Shown: positions 1-6,105, numbered from the stretch's first letter. The stretch is DNA of 8,102 nt from an uncultured Eubacteriales bacterium (GCA_910585135.1 CAJUEB010000110.1:1-8102); one strand, 5' to 3'. Made by a program: numbers and translations. The notes: generated by a model from the sequence alone, not told the origin.

Positions 1-36
1 AGTCAAAATACAGTTAAATCTGCTGATTTTTCTCTC

Positions 37-69
37 AAAAAACGATTTCTTAGAGAATCAAGAGAATCG
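37..69 (-). terminator. Rho-independent terminator of the acn-icd-gntR unit
   Basis: Read on the minus strand, arm CGATTCTCTT (69-60) pairs with AAGAAATCG (51-43), leaving one bulged C and an 8-nt loop. Six T residues (42-37) follow directly. The arrangement stem, loop, T-tract is that of an intrinsic terminator and lies about 140 bp after the gntR stop, where the operon would be expected to end. The stem is AT-rich and therefore only moderately stable. GATTCTCT occurs twice in tandem inside the hairpin (68-61 and 59-52). Confidence 0.65.
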
Positions 70-97
70 GCGCAGAAAAATCTGAAATCGGTGAACA

Positions 98-208
98 TCA
101 AGACCAAATAGTCCGCACCCAAGACGCCGTGCCGAAAACCAGCACAAAAATCTCCAGCAGATTGCGCCGCATCACTCCTAAATGCTCTGCATCAAAAACA
201 CGCCGCAT
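98..208 (-). CDS. Possible 36-residue ORF overlapping the gntR stop (TGATG)
   Basis: The gntR stop and this ATG share one base (TGATG), a classic arrangement for translational coupling. The frame runs 36 codons to a TGA at 98-100. It begins MRRVFDAEHLGV and has a second in-frame MRR at residue 13, produced by a 14-bp direct repeat 36 bp apart. Residues 17-31 (LLEIFVLVFGTASWV) are hydrophobic, so a small membrane peptide is conceivable. It lies before the terminator at 37-69 and would be on the operon mRNA. The first ATG has GGGGAG two bases upstream, too close for ideal initiation. No homology is recognised, and a chance frame of this length is quite possible. Confidence 0.25.
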   Translation of the reverse strand: MRRVFDAEHLGVMRRNLLEIFVLVFGTASWVRTIWS

Positions 209-214
209 CACTCC
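165..214. repeat. 14-bp direct repeat spanning the gntR stop codon
   Basis: CGCCGCATCACTCC occurs exactly at 165-178 and 201-214, offset 36 bp. The second copy contains the gntR stop (208-210) and the ATG overlapping it. The first copy lies downstream of the gene. Because the offset is 12 codons, the overlapping small frame is kept open and carries MRR twice. It resembles the duplicated 3' end of aconitase at 2414-2477. Confidence 0.8.
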
Positions 215-873
215 CCGCACCGCCGCTCCTTGGCGCGGTTGATATGAATCTCCATCGCCAGCGCGCCGCTCTTTACATCCCGATCCATAAAGGCCTTAAA
301 AATCGCGCGGTGTTCCTCCAGCACGGTAGCCAGATAATTATCGTCATAGATCGATTCCATTCCCTTGTATTTCAAAAACCCCTGATAAGAGGATAGCAGC
401 TTATGCAGCATCCTGTTGTGCGCCGCTTCGTAAATCACCTGATGGAATTTGCTGTTGATCGTCAGCATCTTATCGATATCATTGCGCAGCGTATAGAACT
501 CCATAAATTCAAAGGTTTCCTCAAGGCGATCCATTTCCTCTTCGGTAATGCGCACGATCGCCCATTTCACCGCCTGCATTTCATAAATTTTGCGCAGTTC
601 AAACATATCTTCATAATCCTGCTCCGTCATACCAATCACGAAAGCCCCGCGATTTAAAACATTTTCCACCAATCCATCGGTCTCAAGCTGCCGAAGTGCT
701 TCCCGAACCGGGGTTCTGCTGACGCCGTAGGTCTTGCAAAGTTCCTGTTCCGTCAACTTCTGTCCCGGCTTTAACTTTCCCGTCAAAATGTCCTTTTGCA
801 GCTTTCCAAGGAGGCTGGTCGAAAGTGGTGCGTTATTGATCTCCATCCCATCGGCAAACTTATGTATTACCAT
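208..873 (-). CDS. GntR-family regulator, FadR/FCD subfamily
   Basis: This 221-residue protein is a dimeric cytoplasmic DNA-binding regulator by family. Residues about 16-82 form the winged helix: LKPGQKLTEQELCKTYGVSR and TPVREALRQLETDGLVE are diagnostic, and the wing is NRGAFVIGMTE. Residues about 86-215 are an all-helical FCD ligand domain. N140, H144, H188 and H210 fit the Asp/Asn-plus-three-His metal site of FCD proteins, whose effectors are often carboxylates. The start is supported by AAGGTGA seven bases upstream of the ATG. It follows isocitrate dehydrogenase by 12 nt, so the two are co-transcribed. From this position I infer that it controls the aconitase/isocitrate dehydrogenase unit and senses a related tri- or dicarboxylate. 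The effector is not visible in the sequence. Confidence 0.93.
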   Translation of the reverse strand: MVIHKFADGMEINNAPLSTSLLGKLQKDILTGKLKPGQKLTEQELCKTYGVSRTPVREALRQLETDGLVENVLNRGAFVIGMTEQDYEDMFELRKIYEMQAVKWAIVRITEEEMDRLEETFEFMEFYTLRNDIDKMLTINSKFHQVIYEAAHNRMLHKLLSSYQGFLKYKGMESIYDDNYLATVLEEHRAIFKAFMDRDVKSGALAMEIHINRAKERRCGE

Positions 874-885
874 TTTCGGTTCACC

Positions 886-2016
886 TTACGAAATCCTTTC
901 TAAAACGAATGCTGTAAAATCCGCAGCCGTGTTTCCCGTACCGTCACCCGGCATGGAAAGCGCCTCCTGCGCCGCATCGAGAGCCTTCTCCAGCACGAGA
1001 GCCTTTTTTGCAAAACCAATATGCCGCAGCATCATCACCGCTGCCCTGTTAATGCTGGCCGGATTGGCATATGCGCCGATTCCATCCTCCATCATACGTG
1101 GCGCTGAACCGTGAATCGCTTCAAACATCGCATACCGTCCGCCGATATTGGCACTCCCGGCAGTCCCGACGCCGCCTTGCAGCTGCGCCGCCTCATCGGT
1201 GATGATGTCCCCGTAAAGGTTTGGCAGAATTACGACATTGAACTGACTGTTGATCTGGTCGTTCACTAAATTCGCCGCCATGATATCCACATACCAGTCG
1301 TCTACCTTGATCTGTGGATAATCCTTGGCAACCTCCTGACACAGACTCAGGAATTTGCCGTCGGTCTTCTTCATGATATTCGCCTTGGTAACGATAGAGA
1401 CGTTCTTGTTGCCGTTGTTTTTCGCGTATTCAAAAGCAGCCCTTGCCAGCCGCGTCGTTCCGATCGTGGTCGTAACTTTGAAATCGATGGAAATATCTTC
1501 GTTGATATCGACGCCTCTGCTGCCCAGTGCATATTCTCCTTCGGTGTTTTCCCTGTAAAAGATCCAGTCGATGTTTTTTTCTGGAATCACCACTGGCCTT
1601 ACATTGGCGAAAAGGTCAAGTTCCCTTCGAAGCGTAACATTGGCGCTTTCGATGTTTGGCAGATTATCTCCCTTGCCCGGCGTTGTCGTCGGTCCTTTGA
1701 GCAGCAAATCGCATTCCTTGATCGCTGCTAATACGTCCGCCGGAACGGTTTCCATCTTAGCAATGCGGTTTTCAAGCGTAAGGCCGTCTATCGTCCGCAG
1801 TTCGATCTTGCCGCCTGCGATTTCATCTGCCAAAAGCCTTTCGAGGATCTTCCGGCAGGAATCCATGATGATCGGACCGATGCCGTCGCCATCGACCGTG
1901 CCGATGATGATCTTCTCTTTTTTGGAAAAATCGGTCATTTCAGAGGAGGCCGCAAGCCGCTTCACCCTGTCTAGCTGATCCTTCACGATTTGTTCAAAGT
2001 GTTCTGTATATGTCAT
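886..2016 (-). CDS. icd: Isocitrate dehydrogenase (isocitrate/isopropylmalate dehydrogenase family)
   Basis: The 376-residue protein is predicted to oxidise and decarboxylate isocitrate to 2-oxoglutarate with NAD(P)+ in the cytoplasm. The motif S124-x-N126-x3-R130 plus R140 matches the isocitrate-binding S113/N115/R119/R129 of the E. coli enzyme; isopropylmalate dehydrogenases lack the Ser/Asn pair. R155 and Y162 (RENTEGEY), K211 (TKANIMK), D244, D270 and D274 supply the remaining substrate and metal residues. EAIHGSAP (299-306) is the cofactor loop, followed by R307-M308 where E. coli has K-Y and NAD enzymes usually D-I. About 35 residues precede the first family strand (KIIIGTVDGDGIGP). The long start is kept because AAGGAG lies eight bases before it and the next Met (27) has no ribosome site. 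The substrate call is also supported by the adjacent aconitase. Homoisocitrate dehydrogenase is less likely. Confidence 0.9.
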   Translation of the reverse strand: MTYTEHFEQIVKDQLDRVKRLAASSEMTDFSKKEKIIIGTVDGDGIGPIIMDSCRKILERLLADEIAGGKIELRTIDGLTLENRIAKMETVPADVLAAIKECDLLLKGPTTTPGKGDNLPNIESANVTLRRELDLFANVRPVVIPEKNIDWIFYRENTEGEYALGSRGVDINEDISIDFKVTTTIGTTRLARAAFEYAKNNGNKNVSIVTKANIMKKTDGKFLSLCQEVAKDYPQIKVDDWYVDIMAANLVNDQINSQFNVVILPNLYGDIITDEAAQLQGGVGTAGSANIGGRYAMFEAIHGSAPRMMEDGIGAYANPASINRAAVMMLRHIGFAKKALVLEKALDAAQEALSMPGDGTGNTAADFTAFVLERIS

Positions 2017-2054
2017 GTCTTATCTCCTTGCATATTATCACATAAATGCGCTGT

Positions 2055-2246
2055 GGCTCAATTGCCCCAGCGCTTTACCATATTCGCTCTTTCTCTCCAT
2101 ATTTTATATTCGAGCCGCCGTAATTCCAGGGGCGCGCATACGGAGGAGCACCTTTTCCTTTGGTTCGCCCGCCAGCCGTACATATAAGCACTCCAGCGGA
2201 TTACTTTCCAGCCGTCCATATGCCATCTCGCTCGGCTCAATTGCCC
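2055..2246. repeat. 13-bp direct repeat GGCTCAATTGCCC
   Basis: The identical 13-mer occurs at 2055-2067 and 2234-2246 in the acn-icd spacer. It contains CAATTG and reads GGGCAATTGAGCC on the minus strand. The copy nearest icd supplies TTGAGC, a weak -35-like hexamer. Confidence 0.7.
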
Positions 2247-2251
2247 GCCAA

Positions 2252-2269
2252 ATGCATATATATATGCAT
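2252..2269. repeat. 18-bp perfect palindrome
   Basis: ATGCATATATATATGCAT is its own reverse complement with no central spacer. As DNA it could be a dimeric protein site or extrude as a cruciform. As RNA it would make a weak AU hairpin. It sits about 240 bp before the icd start. No T-tract follows on either strand, so it is not an intrinsic terminator. Confidence 0.75.
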
Positions 2270-2413
2270 CCCGCCGCGCCGCTCTCCGACAAGCCACGTA
2301 TGCAAAGCGTCAGCTTCGTATATGCAGCCTCGCACATCTAGCCGCTGCAACCTCGTCAAACCGCTGCAATAGTCCATGCGACGGATCGCTTTTTCCTCCG
2401 GTTCGCCAGTCCG

Positions 2414-2477
2414 CTAGCCCTTAATCGCATTGATCTTGCCACTCGGCTCGCTAACCTTTAATGGCGTTGATCTTGCC
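2414..2477 (-). repeat. Duplicated 3' end of the aconitase gene
   Basis: Both 2451-2477 and 2414-2440 read on the minus strand as Gly-Lys-Ile-Asn-Ala-Ile-Lys-Gly-stop. The two 27-bp copies differ at only four bases (AAC/AAT, GCC/GCG, AAA/AAG, GGT/GGC), all synonymous third positions. The offset is 37 bp, and 10 bp separate the first stop from the second copy. The second copy is not translated as part of aconitase because it follows the TAG at 2451-2453. Confidence 0.85.
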
Positions 2478-4370
2478 GCCCTTTAAGATCATATCCGTTT
2501 CCTGCGCGGAAAGGTTCGCCCTCGTTTTGCAAACTGTCCCTTTCGTCACGTTCTTGATTTCTATCGTTTCGCCTCTTACCTGCTGCGGCGCATTTTCGAT
2601 CACCAGCTCATCCCCCAGCGCGAAAGCATCATAATCAGCCGGATTTTCCAATACGAGCGGCAGGATTCCACTGTTGATCAAGTTCGAACGGTGTATTCTG
2701 GCAAACGATTTCGCCACCACGAACTTAACGCCCAGATAAAGCGGTGCGAGCGCAGCATGTTCGCGGCTGCTCCCCTGTCCGTAATTTTCCCCGCCGATAA
2801 TTGCGCATTTGCCAGCTTCTTTACATCTTGCCGAAAATTCTGCATCAATTTTTTCAAAACAGTAATTGGAAAGATGCGGAATGTTTGAACGGTAAGGCAA
2901 AAGCCTTGAATCAGACGGCATGATATCATCCGTCGTAATATTATCCCCGGCATGGAGAACCACCTTGGCTTCCAAATTCTCAGGAAGGCTTGTATTGCGT
3001 GGGAACGGTTTGATATTCGGACCCATGGCAACTTCTGTATTGTTTTTATCATGTCCCTGCGGATATACCACGAAATTATCATTCGGGGTAAAGTCCACCG
3101 CTGCAACCTCCGGCAGCCTCTCCCCACAGGCCATGCCGGAGGTCAAAACGCCTTTTACCGCTGAAATCGCAGCGGTTTCAGGGCTTACCAAATATACATT
3201 GGCATCCAGCGTCCCGCTTCTTCCTTTAAAGTTCCGATTGAATGTCCTCAGGGATACAGCGCCCGACTTCGGGGACTGCCCCATACCGATACAAGGACCA
3301 CACGCGTTTTCAATCACCCGCGCACCAGCATTGATGATATCTGTCAATGCGCCGTTTTCAGCCATTTTCGCCATGATTTTACTCGAACCCGGCGAAATCA
3401 CGAGACTGACATCCGGATGAACCTTCTTGCCCTTGAGAATAGCAGCCACCTTCATTAAATCCGTATAGGATGAATTGGTACAGCTTCCGATCGCAACCTG
3501 ATCGACTTTAATTTCCCCAATATGTTCGATGCTGTCAACATTGTCCGGGCTGTGCGGCATCGCTGCCAACGGAGTCAAAAGATCAAGGTCAACGGTCAGT
3601 TCTTCGTCATAAACAGCATCCGCATCCGCCGATAGTGGAATATAGTCATCTGCCCTGCCCTGTGATTTCAGGTAGGCAAGCGTATTTTCATCGCTTGGGA
3701 ATATCGATGTAGTCGCGCCCAGTTCAGCGCCCATATTGGTAATAGTAGCCCTGTCCGTCACGGAAAGGTTCTTTACCCCTTCGCCCGTGTATTCGATAAT
3801 TTTCCCAACGCCGCCCTTTACCGTAAGCTGTTTCAGCACATAAAGAATGACGTCCTTTGCGGAAACCCATTCCCTAAGCGCGCCCTTTAATTCTACCTTT
3901 ACCACCTTCGGCGCGGTAAGGCTGTATGTCCCTTTCGCCATTGCCACCGCAACATCCAGTCCGCCTGCACCGATGGCAATCATGCCCAGGCCGCCGCCTG
4001 TCGGCGTATGGCTGTCCGATCCGATAAGTGTTTTACCCGGTTTCCCGTAATTTTCCAGATGAAGCTGGTGGCAGATGCCGTTGCCCGGCTTGGAAAAAAG
4101 CACGCCATGCCTTTGCGCCACGCTTTTTATGAATTCGTGGTCGTCAGCGTTCTCAAACCCGGTCTGTAAGGTATTGTGGTCAATATAGGCTACGGAAAGC
4201 TCGGTTTGAACGCTGTTCACTTCCATCGCTTCCAGCTGCAAATATACCATTGTCCCCGTGGAATCCTGGGTGAGCGTCTGATCTATTTTGATGGTGATTT
4301 CTTCGCCCGGCGATAATGTTCCGGCTACAAGGTGTTGTTCTAAAATCTTATACGCAAGTGTTTTTCCCAT
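2451..4370 (-). CDS. acn: Aconitate hydratase (short clostridial type)
   Basis: The 639-residue enzyme converts citrate to isocitrate through cis-aconitate using a [4Fe-4S] cluster. Cluster ligands are C297 (GSCTNSS) and C357/C360 (ENACGPCIG). Catalytic signatures are GSDSHTPTGGGLG (117-129), FNRNFKGRSG (377-386), S535-S536-R537 in GGENYGQGSSREHAALAP and R558 in SFARIHRSNLI. The large-subunit-like catalytic part spans residues 1 to about 420 and the swivel domain about 465-639. It is shorter than the roughly 890-residue AcnA and lacks AcnB's domain order; aconitases near 640 residues are familiar in Clostridia. The start is fixed by AGGAGGT (4381-4387) ten bases upstream. It is the first gene behind the promoter at 4460-4488, and its product feeds isocitrate dehydrogenase. 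Homoaconitase is an alternative, made less likely by that neighbour. Confidence 0.94.
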   Translation of the reverse strand: MGKTLAYKILEQHLVAGTLSPGEEITIKIDQTLTQDSTGTMVYLQLEAMEVNSVQTELSVAYIDHNTLQTGFENADDHEFIKSVAQRHGVLFSKPGNGICHQLHLENYGKPGKTLIGSDSHTPTGGGLGMIAIGAGGLDVAVAMAKGTYSLTAPKVVKVELKGALREWVSAKDVILYVLKQLTVKGGVGKIIEYTGEGVKNLSVTDRATITNMGAELGATTSIFPSDENTLAYLKSQGRADDYIPLSADADAVYDEELTVDLDLLTPLAAMPHSPDNVDSIEHIGEIKVDQVAIGSCTNSSYTDLMKVAAILKGKKVHPDVSLVISPGSSKIMAKMAENGALTDIINAGARVIENACGPCIGMGQSPKSGAVSLRTFNRNFKGRSGTLDANVYLVSPETAAISAVKGVLTSGMACGERLPEVAAVDFTPNDNFVVYPQGHDKNNTEVAMGPNIKPFPRNTSLPENLEAKVVLHAGDNITTDDIMPSDSRLLPYRSNIPHLSNYCFEKIDAEFSARCKEAGKCAIIGGENYGQGSSREHAALAPLYLGVKFVVAKSFARIHRSNLINSGILPLVLENPADYDAFALGDELVIENAPQQVRGETIEIKNVTKGTVCKTRANLSAQETDMILKGGKINAIKG

Positions 4371-4453
4371 TCTGTTATGTACCTCCTGTGGTCTTCGTCA
4401 TATCGTTTCGTTCCGATTCATAAACTGATATCGGCCGCATCGCATTAATTCTG

Positions 4454-4469
4454 TATACAATTATACAAT
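4454..4469. promoter_or_regulatory. Putative GntR operator overlapping the acn -10 box
   Basis: TATACAAT occurs twice in tandem (4454-4461, 4462-4469). The 8-bp palindrome TGTATACA (4452-4459) abuts the minus-strand -10 hexamer (4460-4465). A GT-N2-AC core fits the general GT-Nx-AC pattern of GntR-family operators. A dimer bound here would block RNA polymerase. That the regulator at 208-873 is the protein involved is inference from gene linkage. TATACAGAA recurs inside the icd start (codons 3-5), which may be chance. Confidence 0.45.
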
Positions 4470-4488
4470 TTCTGCTGGGCAGGGTCAA
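4460..4488 (-). promoter_or_regulatory. Sigma-A promoter of the acn unit
   Basis: On the minus strand, -35 TTGACC (4488-4483), a 17-nt spacer and -10 TATAAT (4465-4460) give 11 of 12 consensus bases. Transcription would start near 4453, about 83 nt before the acn ATG. It is the only strong promoter seen for the three-gene unit. Confidence 0.85.
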
Positions 4489-4586
4489 GGAGATTTCGCA
4501 TTCACGAGTGATCGAAATCATGGAAATTTTAAAAAGGCGTGAGGAACGTTTTCCCTTGTCAGCGGAAAAGCTGCCGAAAGCCTAAC

Positions 4587-4642
4587 GCGGGGAGAGAGGA
4601 AAGTTAAGCTACAGAATAATATTGCAAGCCCCGCAAACTTTC
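4587..4642. other. Interleaved inverted repeats with pseudoknot topology
   Basis: GCGGGG (4587-4592) is complementary to CCCCGC (4629-4634), and GAAAGTT (4599-4605) to AACTTTC (4636-4642). The arms come in the order A-B-A'-B', which would be an H-type pseudoknot if transcribed. Neither recognised promoter transcribes this stretch, so it may equally be chance or a DNA site. Confidence 0.3.
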
Positions 4643-4664
4643 TCCGAAGCAGCAATGATGGTGA

Positions 4665-4693
4665 TTGCCCAACCGCCAGTTTTCTGATATACT
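4665..4693 (+). promoter_or_regulatory. Sigma-A promoter (extended -10) of the exporter operon
   Basis: -35 TTGCCC (4665-4670), a 17-nt spacer and -10 TATACT (4688-4693), preceded by TG one base upstream as in extended -10 promoters. The start site would be near 4700, giving a leader of about 70 nt before the ATG at 4771. Confidence 0.65.
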
Positions 4694-4770
4694 GCTCTCA
4701 TATCATAAACGAGATTTCCTGCATAAAAATCGATACATCCAATTTGATGATTGGGGGAACATAGGGATAG

Positions 4771-5556
4771 ATGGTTAATATTATTCAAAAGAAAATTTTG
4801 ATTCTGGCGGTTTACGCCGCAGAAATCATGATGAAAAACGGTGCAGAAATTTACCGGGTGGAGGACACCGTTACCCGTATCTGCAAAGCCTGCGGGATCA
4901 ATTACGTAGAGGTCTTTGCGATGCCTACAGGGATTTTCGTCTCTTTGGATAAAGGCGGGAAGGAAGATGACACCCAGACGTACATCAAGAGAATAAAAGG
5001 CGGTAATACCAACCTCTCTAAAATATCGAAGGTGAACCAGTTTTCGAGGGAATTTACGACGACCGATCTGTCTGTAGACGAAGGCATGAAAATATTGAAA
5101 TCCATCGATGAAGAGCCGCCGTACCCGCTGCCGATAAGGCTTCTGGGCGCTGCCATGGTCTGCTCCTTTTTCTGCGTCGTATTTGGCGGTGGACCGATCG
5201 ATTTTTGCGTCGCTTTTATTTCGGGCGTTACCTGCTATTCTTTTTCAGCCTTATTGACAAAGCTGGATATCAACTTTTTTATCCGCGGGTTCTGCTGTTG
5301 CGGCATCGCCGCTTTCATCGCATTGACCGCCGCAACGTCTATTTCACAAGCATCCTATGATCCCATTATCATTGGCTCGATCATGCTATTCGTTCCGGGC
5401 GTAGCGATCACCAACTCCATCCGGGATTTTCTCTCTGGCGACATGGTGTCCGGCCTGGCGCGTCTTGCGGAAGCGCTTTTGACTGCCGTTTCCTTAGCTT
5501 CCGGCGCTGGCGTCATGCTTAAGATATGGGATATGATCGGAGGTGTTGTCATATGA
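4771..5556 (+). CDS. ThrE/YjjP-type exporter, large subunit (DUF1212)
   Basis: This 261-residue inner-membrane protein is one half of a split threonine/serine exporter-family transporter. Residues 1 to about 115 are the soluble conserved head: NGAEIYRVEDTV (23-34), EVFAMPTGIFVSL (47-59) and the basic YIKRIKGGN. About five membrane spans follow (roughly 121-139, 143-163, 168-190, 197-215, 228-250), with PGVAITNSIRDFLSGD (209-224) the family signature. In Corynebacterium a single ThrE chain exports threonine and serine; the E. coli YjjP/YjjB pair has been reported to export succinate, so the substrate here is open. The ribosome site is weak (GGGGGA 12 bases, or AGGGAT two bases, before ATG). 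It overlaps the partner gene by 4 nt. Its placement beside a citrate/2-oxoglutarate operon is suggestive only. Confidence 0.9.
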   Translation: MVNIIQKKILILAVYAAEIMMKNGAEIYRVEDTVTRICKACGINYVEVFAMPTGIFVSLDKGGKEDDTQTYIKRIKGGNTNLSKISKVNQFSREFTTTDLSVDEGMKILKSIDEEPPYPLPIRLLGAAMVCSFFCVVFGGGPIDFCVAFISGVTCYSFSALLTKLDINFFIRGFCCCGIAAFIALTAATSISQASYDPIIIGSIMLFVPGVAITNSIRDFLSGDMVSGLARLAEALLTAVSLASGAGVMLKIWDMIGGVVI

Positions 5557-6005
5557 GCGTACTCCTGCTCCAATTTCTCTACATCCTGTTTCCCACCTGC
5601 GGGTTTTGCATCCTGTTCAAAGTGCCGACGAAACAATTCCCGGCTTGCATCCTGACCGGGGCATTCAGCTGGACTTCTTATCAGATTCTCCTGTACTGCG
5701 AAGCCTCTGCCATACTGGCCTGTTTCATTGCAGCGTGCCTTGTAGGTTTTTTGAGCGATATCTGCTCCCGGATCTTCAAGGAGGCTGCTACCATATTCAT
5801 CATTCCCGGCATTTTATGCCTCGTCCCCGGCGCAGGCATGTACCGCACCATGCTCTCCTTGTTACAGCACGACATGGACGGCTTTGCCGCCAATGCCACC
5901 ACCACGCTTAGCATGGCGGGAGCGATTGCCGTCGGTCTCCTAATCACGGGTTCGCTGCTCCGCGTGGTTTTATCGGTCATCAGAAAACTGCCACATCTTC
6001 ATTAG
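5553..6005 (+). CDS. ThrE/YjjB-type exporter, small subunit (DUF3815)
   Basis: The 150-residue, almost wholly hydrophobic protein supplies the second half of the split exporter and probably acts only together with the upstream DUF1212 protein. About four to five spans are visible (roughly 3-22, 28-49, 52-69, 79-97, 117-140). FIIPGILCLVPGAGMYRTM (82-100) is the conserved core that parallels the PG-containing segment of its partner. The start chosen is the ATG at 5553, because it forms an ATGA overlap with the upstream stop and has GGAGGT (5539-5544) eight bases before it. An in-frame ATG 27 bases earlier lies inside the upstream gene and lacks a ribosome site. The overlap implies translational coupling and equal synthesis. 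Confidence 0.9.
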   Translation: MSVLLLQFLYILFPTCGFCILFKVPTKQFPACILTGAFSWTSYQILLYCEASAILACFIAACLVGFLSDICSRIFKEAATIFIIPGILCLVPGAGMYRTMLSLLQHDMDGFAANATTTLSMAGAIAVGLLITGSLLRVVLSVIRKLPHLH

Positions 6006-6008
6006 TTG

Positions 6009-6105
6009 GATTGCAGTTTTTGCCAACGGAGGACGCTTTCGTGCGTTTGGATTATATGTGGGTCTCCCCAGTTTTTCCTAGAATTGCAATTTTCGCCAGC
6101 CGGAG
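6009..6105. repeat. Diverged direct repeat downstream of the exporter operon
   Basis: Segments 6009-6032 and 6081-6105 align along about 24 bp: ATTGCA, a TTTT run, GCCA and CGGAG are shared, with scattered substitutions and one length change. The offset is 73 bp. The GCCA-CGGAG part resembles TTCGCCAGTCCGC at 2402-2414 in the acn-icd spacer. Position suggests the 3' untranslated region of the exporter mRNA. A strong intrinsic terminator is not visible here. Confidence 0.5.

Larger units (their letters stand above)
2017..2450. other. 434-bp non-coding spacer between acn and icd, built of degenerate repeats
   Basis: No frame here looks like a protein on either strand. The spacer starts, on the minus strand, with a second copy of the aconitase 3' end and then carries several diverged short repeats. 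These include GGCTCAATTGCCC (2055-2067, 2234-2246), CCAGCCGT[A/C]CATAT (2171 and 2208, offset 37), TTTTCCTxxGGTTCGCC (2153-2169, 2391-2407) and CCGCTGCAA (2341, 2361). There is also an 18-bp perfect palindrome (2252-2269). The icd ribosome site AAGGAG lies at its end (2024-2029). No obvious terminator interrupts it, so readthrough from the acn promoter is possible. A TTGAGC/GATAAT pair lies too close to the icd start to be a convincing promoter. Confidence 0.7.
4371..4770. other. Divergent regulatory region between acn and the exporter operon
   Basis: These 400 bp hold the minus-strand acn promoter with a leader of about 83 nt, the plus-strand exporter promoter with a leader of about 70 nt, and about 170 bp between the two -35 boxes. 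The acn leader has only a short hairpin (CCGAT/ATCGG, 4413-4434) and no riboswitch or T-box that I recognise. Two inverted repeats interleave at 4587-4642. A 21-codon plus-strand frame from 4520 has no good ribosome site and is not called. Confidence 0.7.

Noticed and set aside
2029..2066. Minus-strand TTGAGC, 16 nt, TGTGATAAT as an icd promoter
   Set aside because: The -10 hexamer ends only 17 bases before the icd ATG, which would leave a leader of about 10 nt with a truncated ribosome site, and the -35 is weak.
2015..2341. Plus- and minus-strand frames of 65-108 codons in the acn-icd spacer
   Set aside because: Their compositions are not protein-like, they overlap one another in several frames and they follow the repeats. 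No ribosome site or family signature is present.
2414..2477. Phage or integrative-element attachment site at the aconitase 3' end
   Set aside because: A gene-end duplication fits in form, but the copies are only 37 bp apart, no integrase is in the window and no cargo lies between them.
2678..3420. Long frames opposite or out of phase with aconitase
   Set aside because: They are by-products of the GC pattern of a strongly supported aconitase gene and contain no recognisable domain.
4508..4585. Short plus-strand frame (GTG 4508 or ATG 4520 to TAA) reading MEILKRREERFPL and so on
   Set aside because: Only 21-26 codons, poor ribosome-site spacing, and it lies upstream of the recognised plus-strand promoter.
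6054..6077. TGGG-TCTC-CCCA followed by GTTTTT as terminator of the exporter operon
   Set aside because: The stem is only four base pairs. It may contribute, but it is too weak to annotate.
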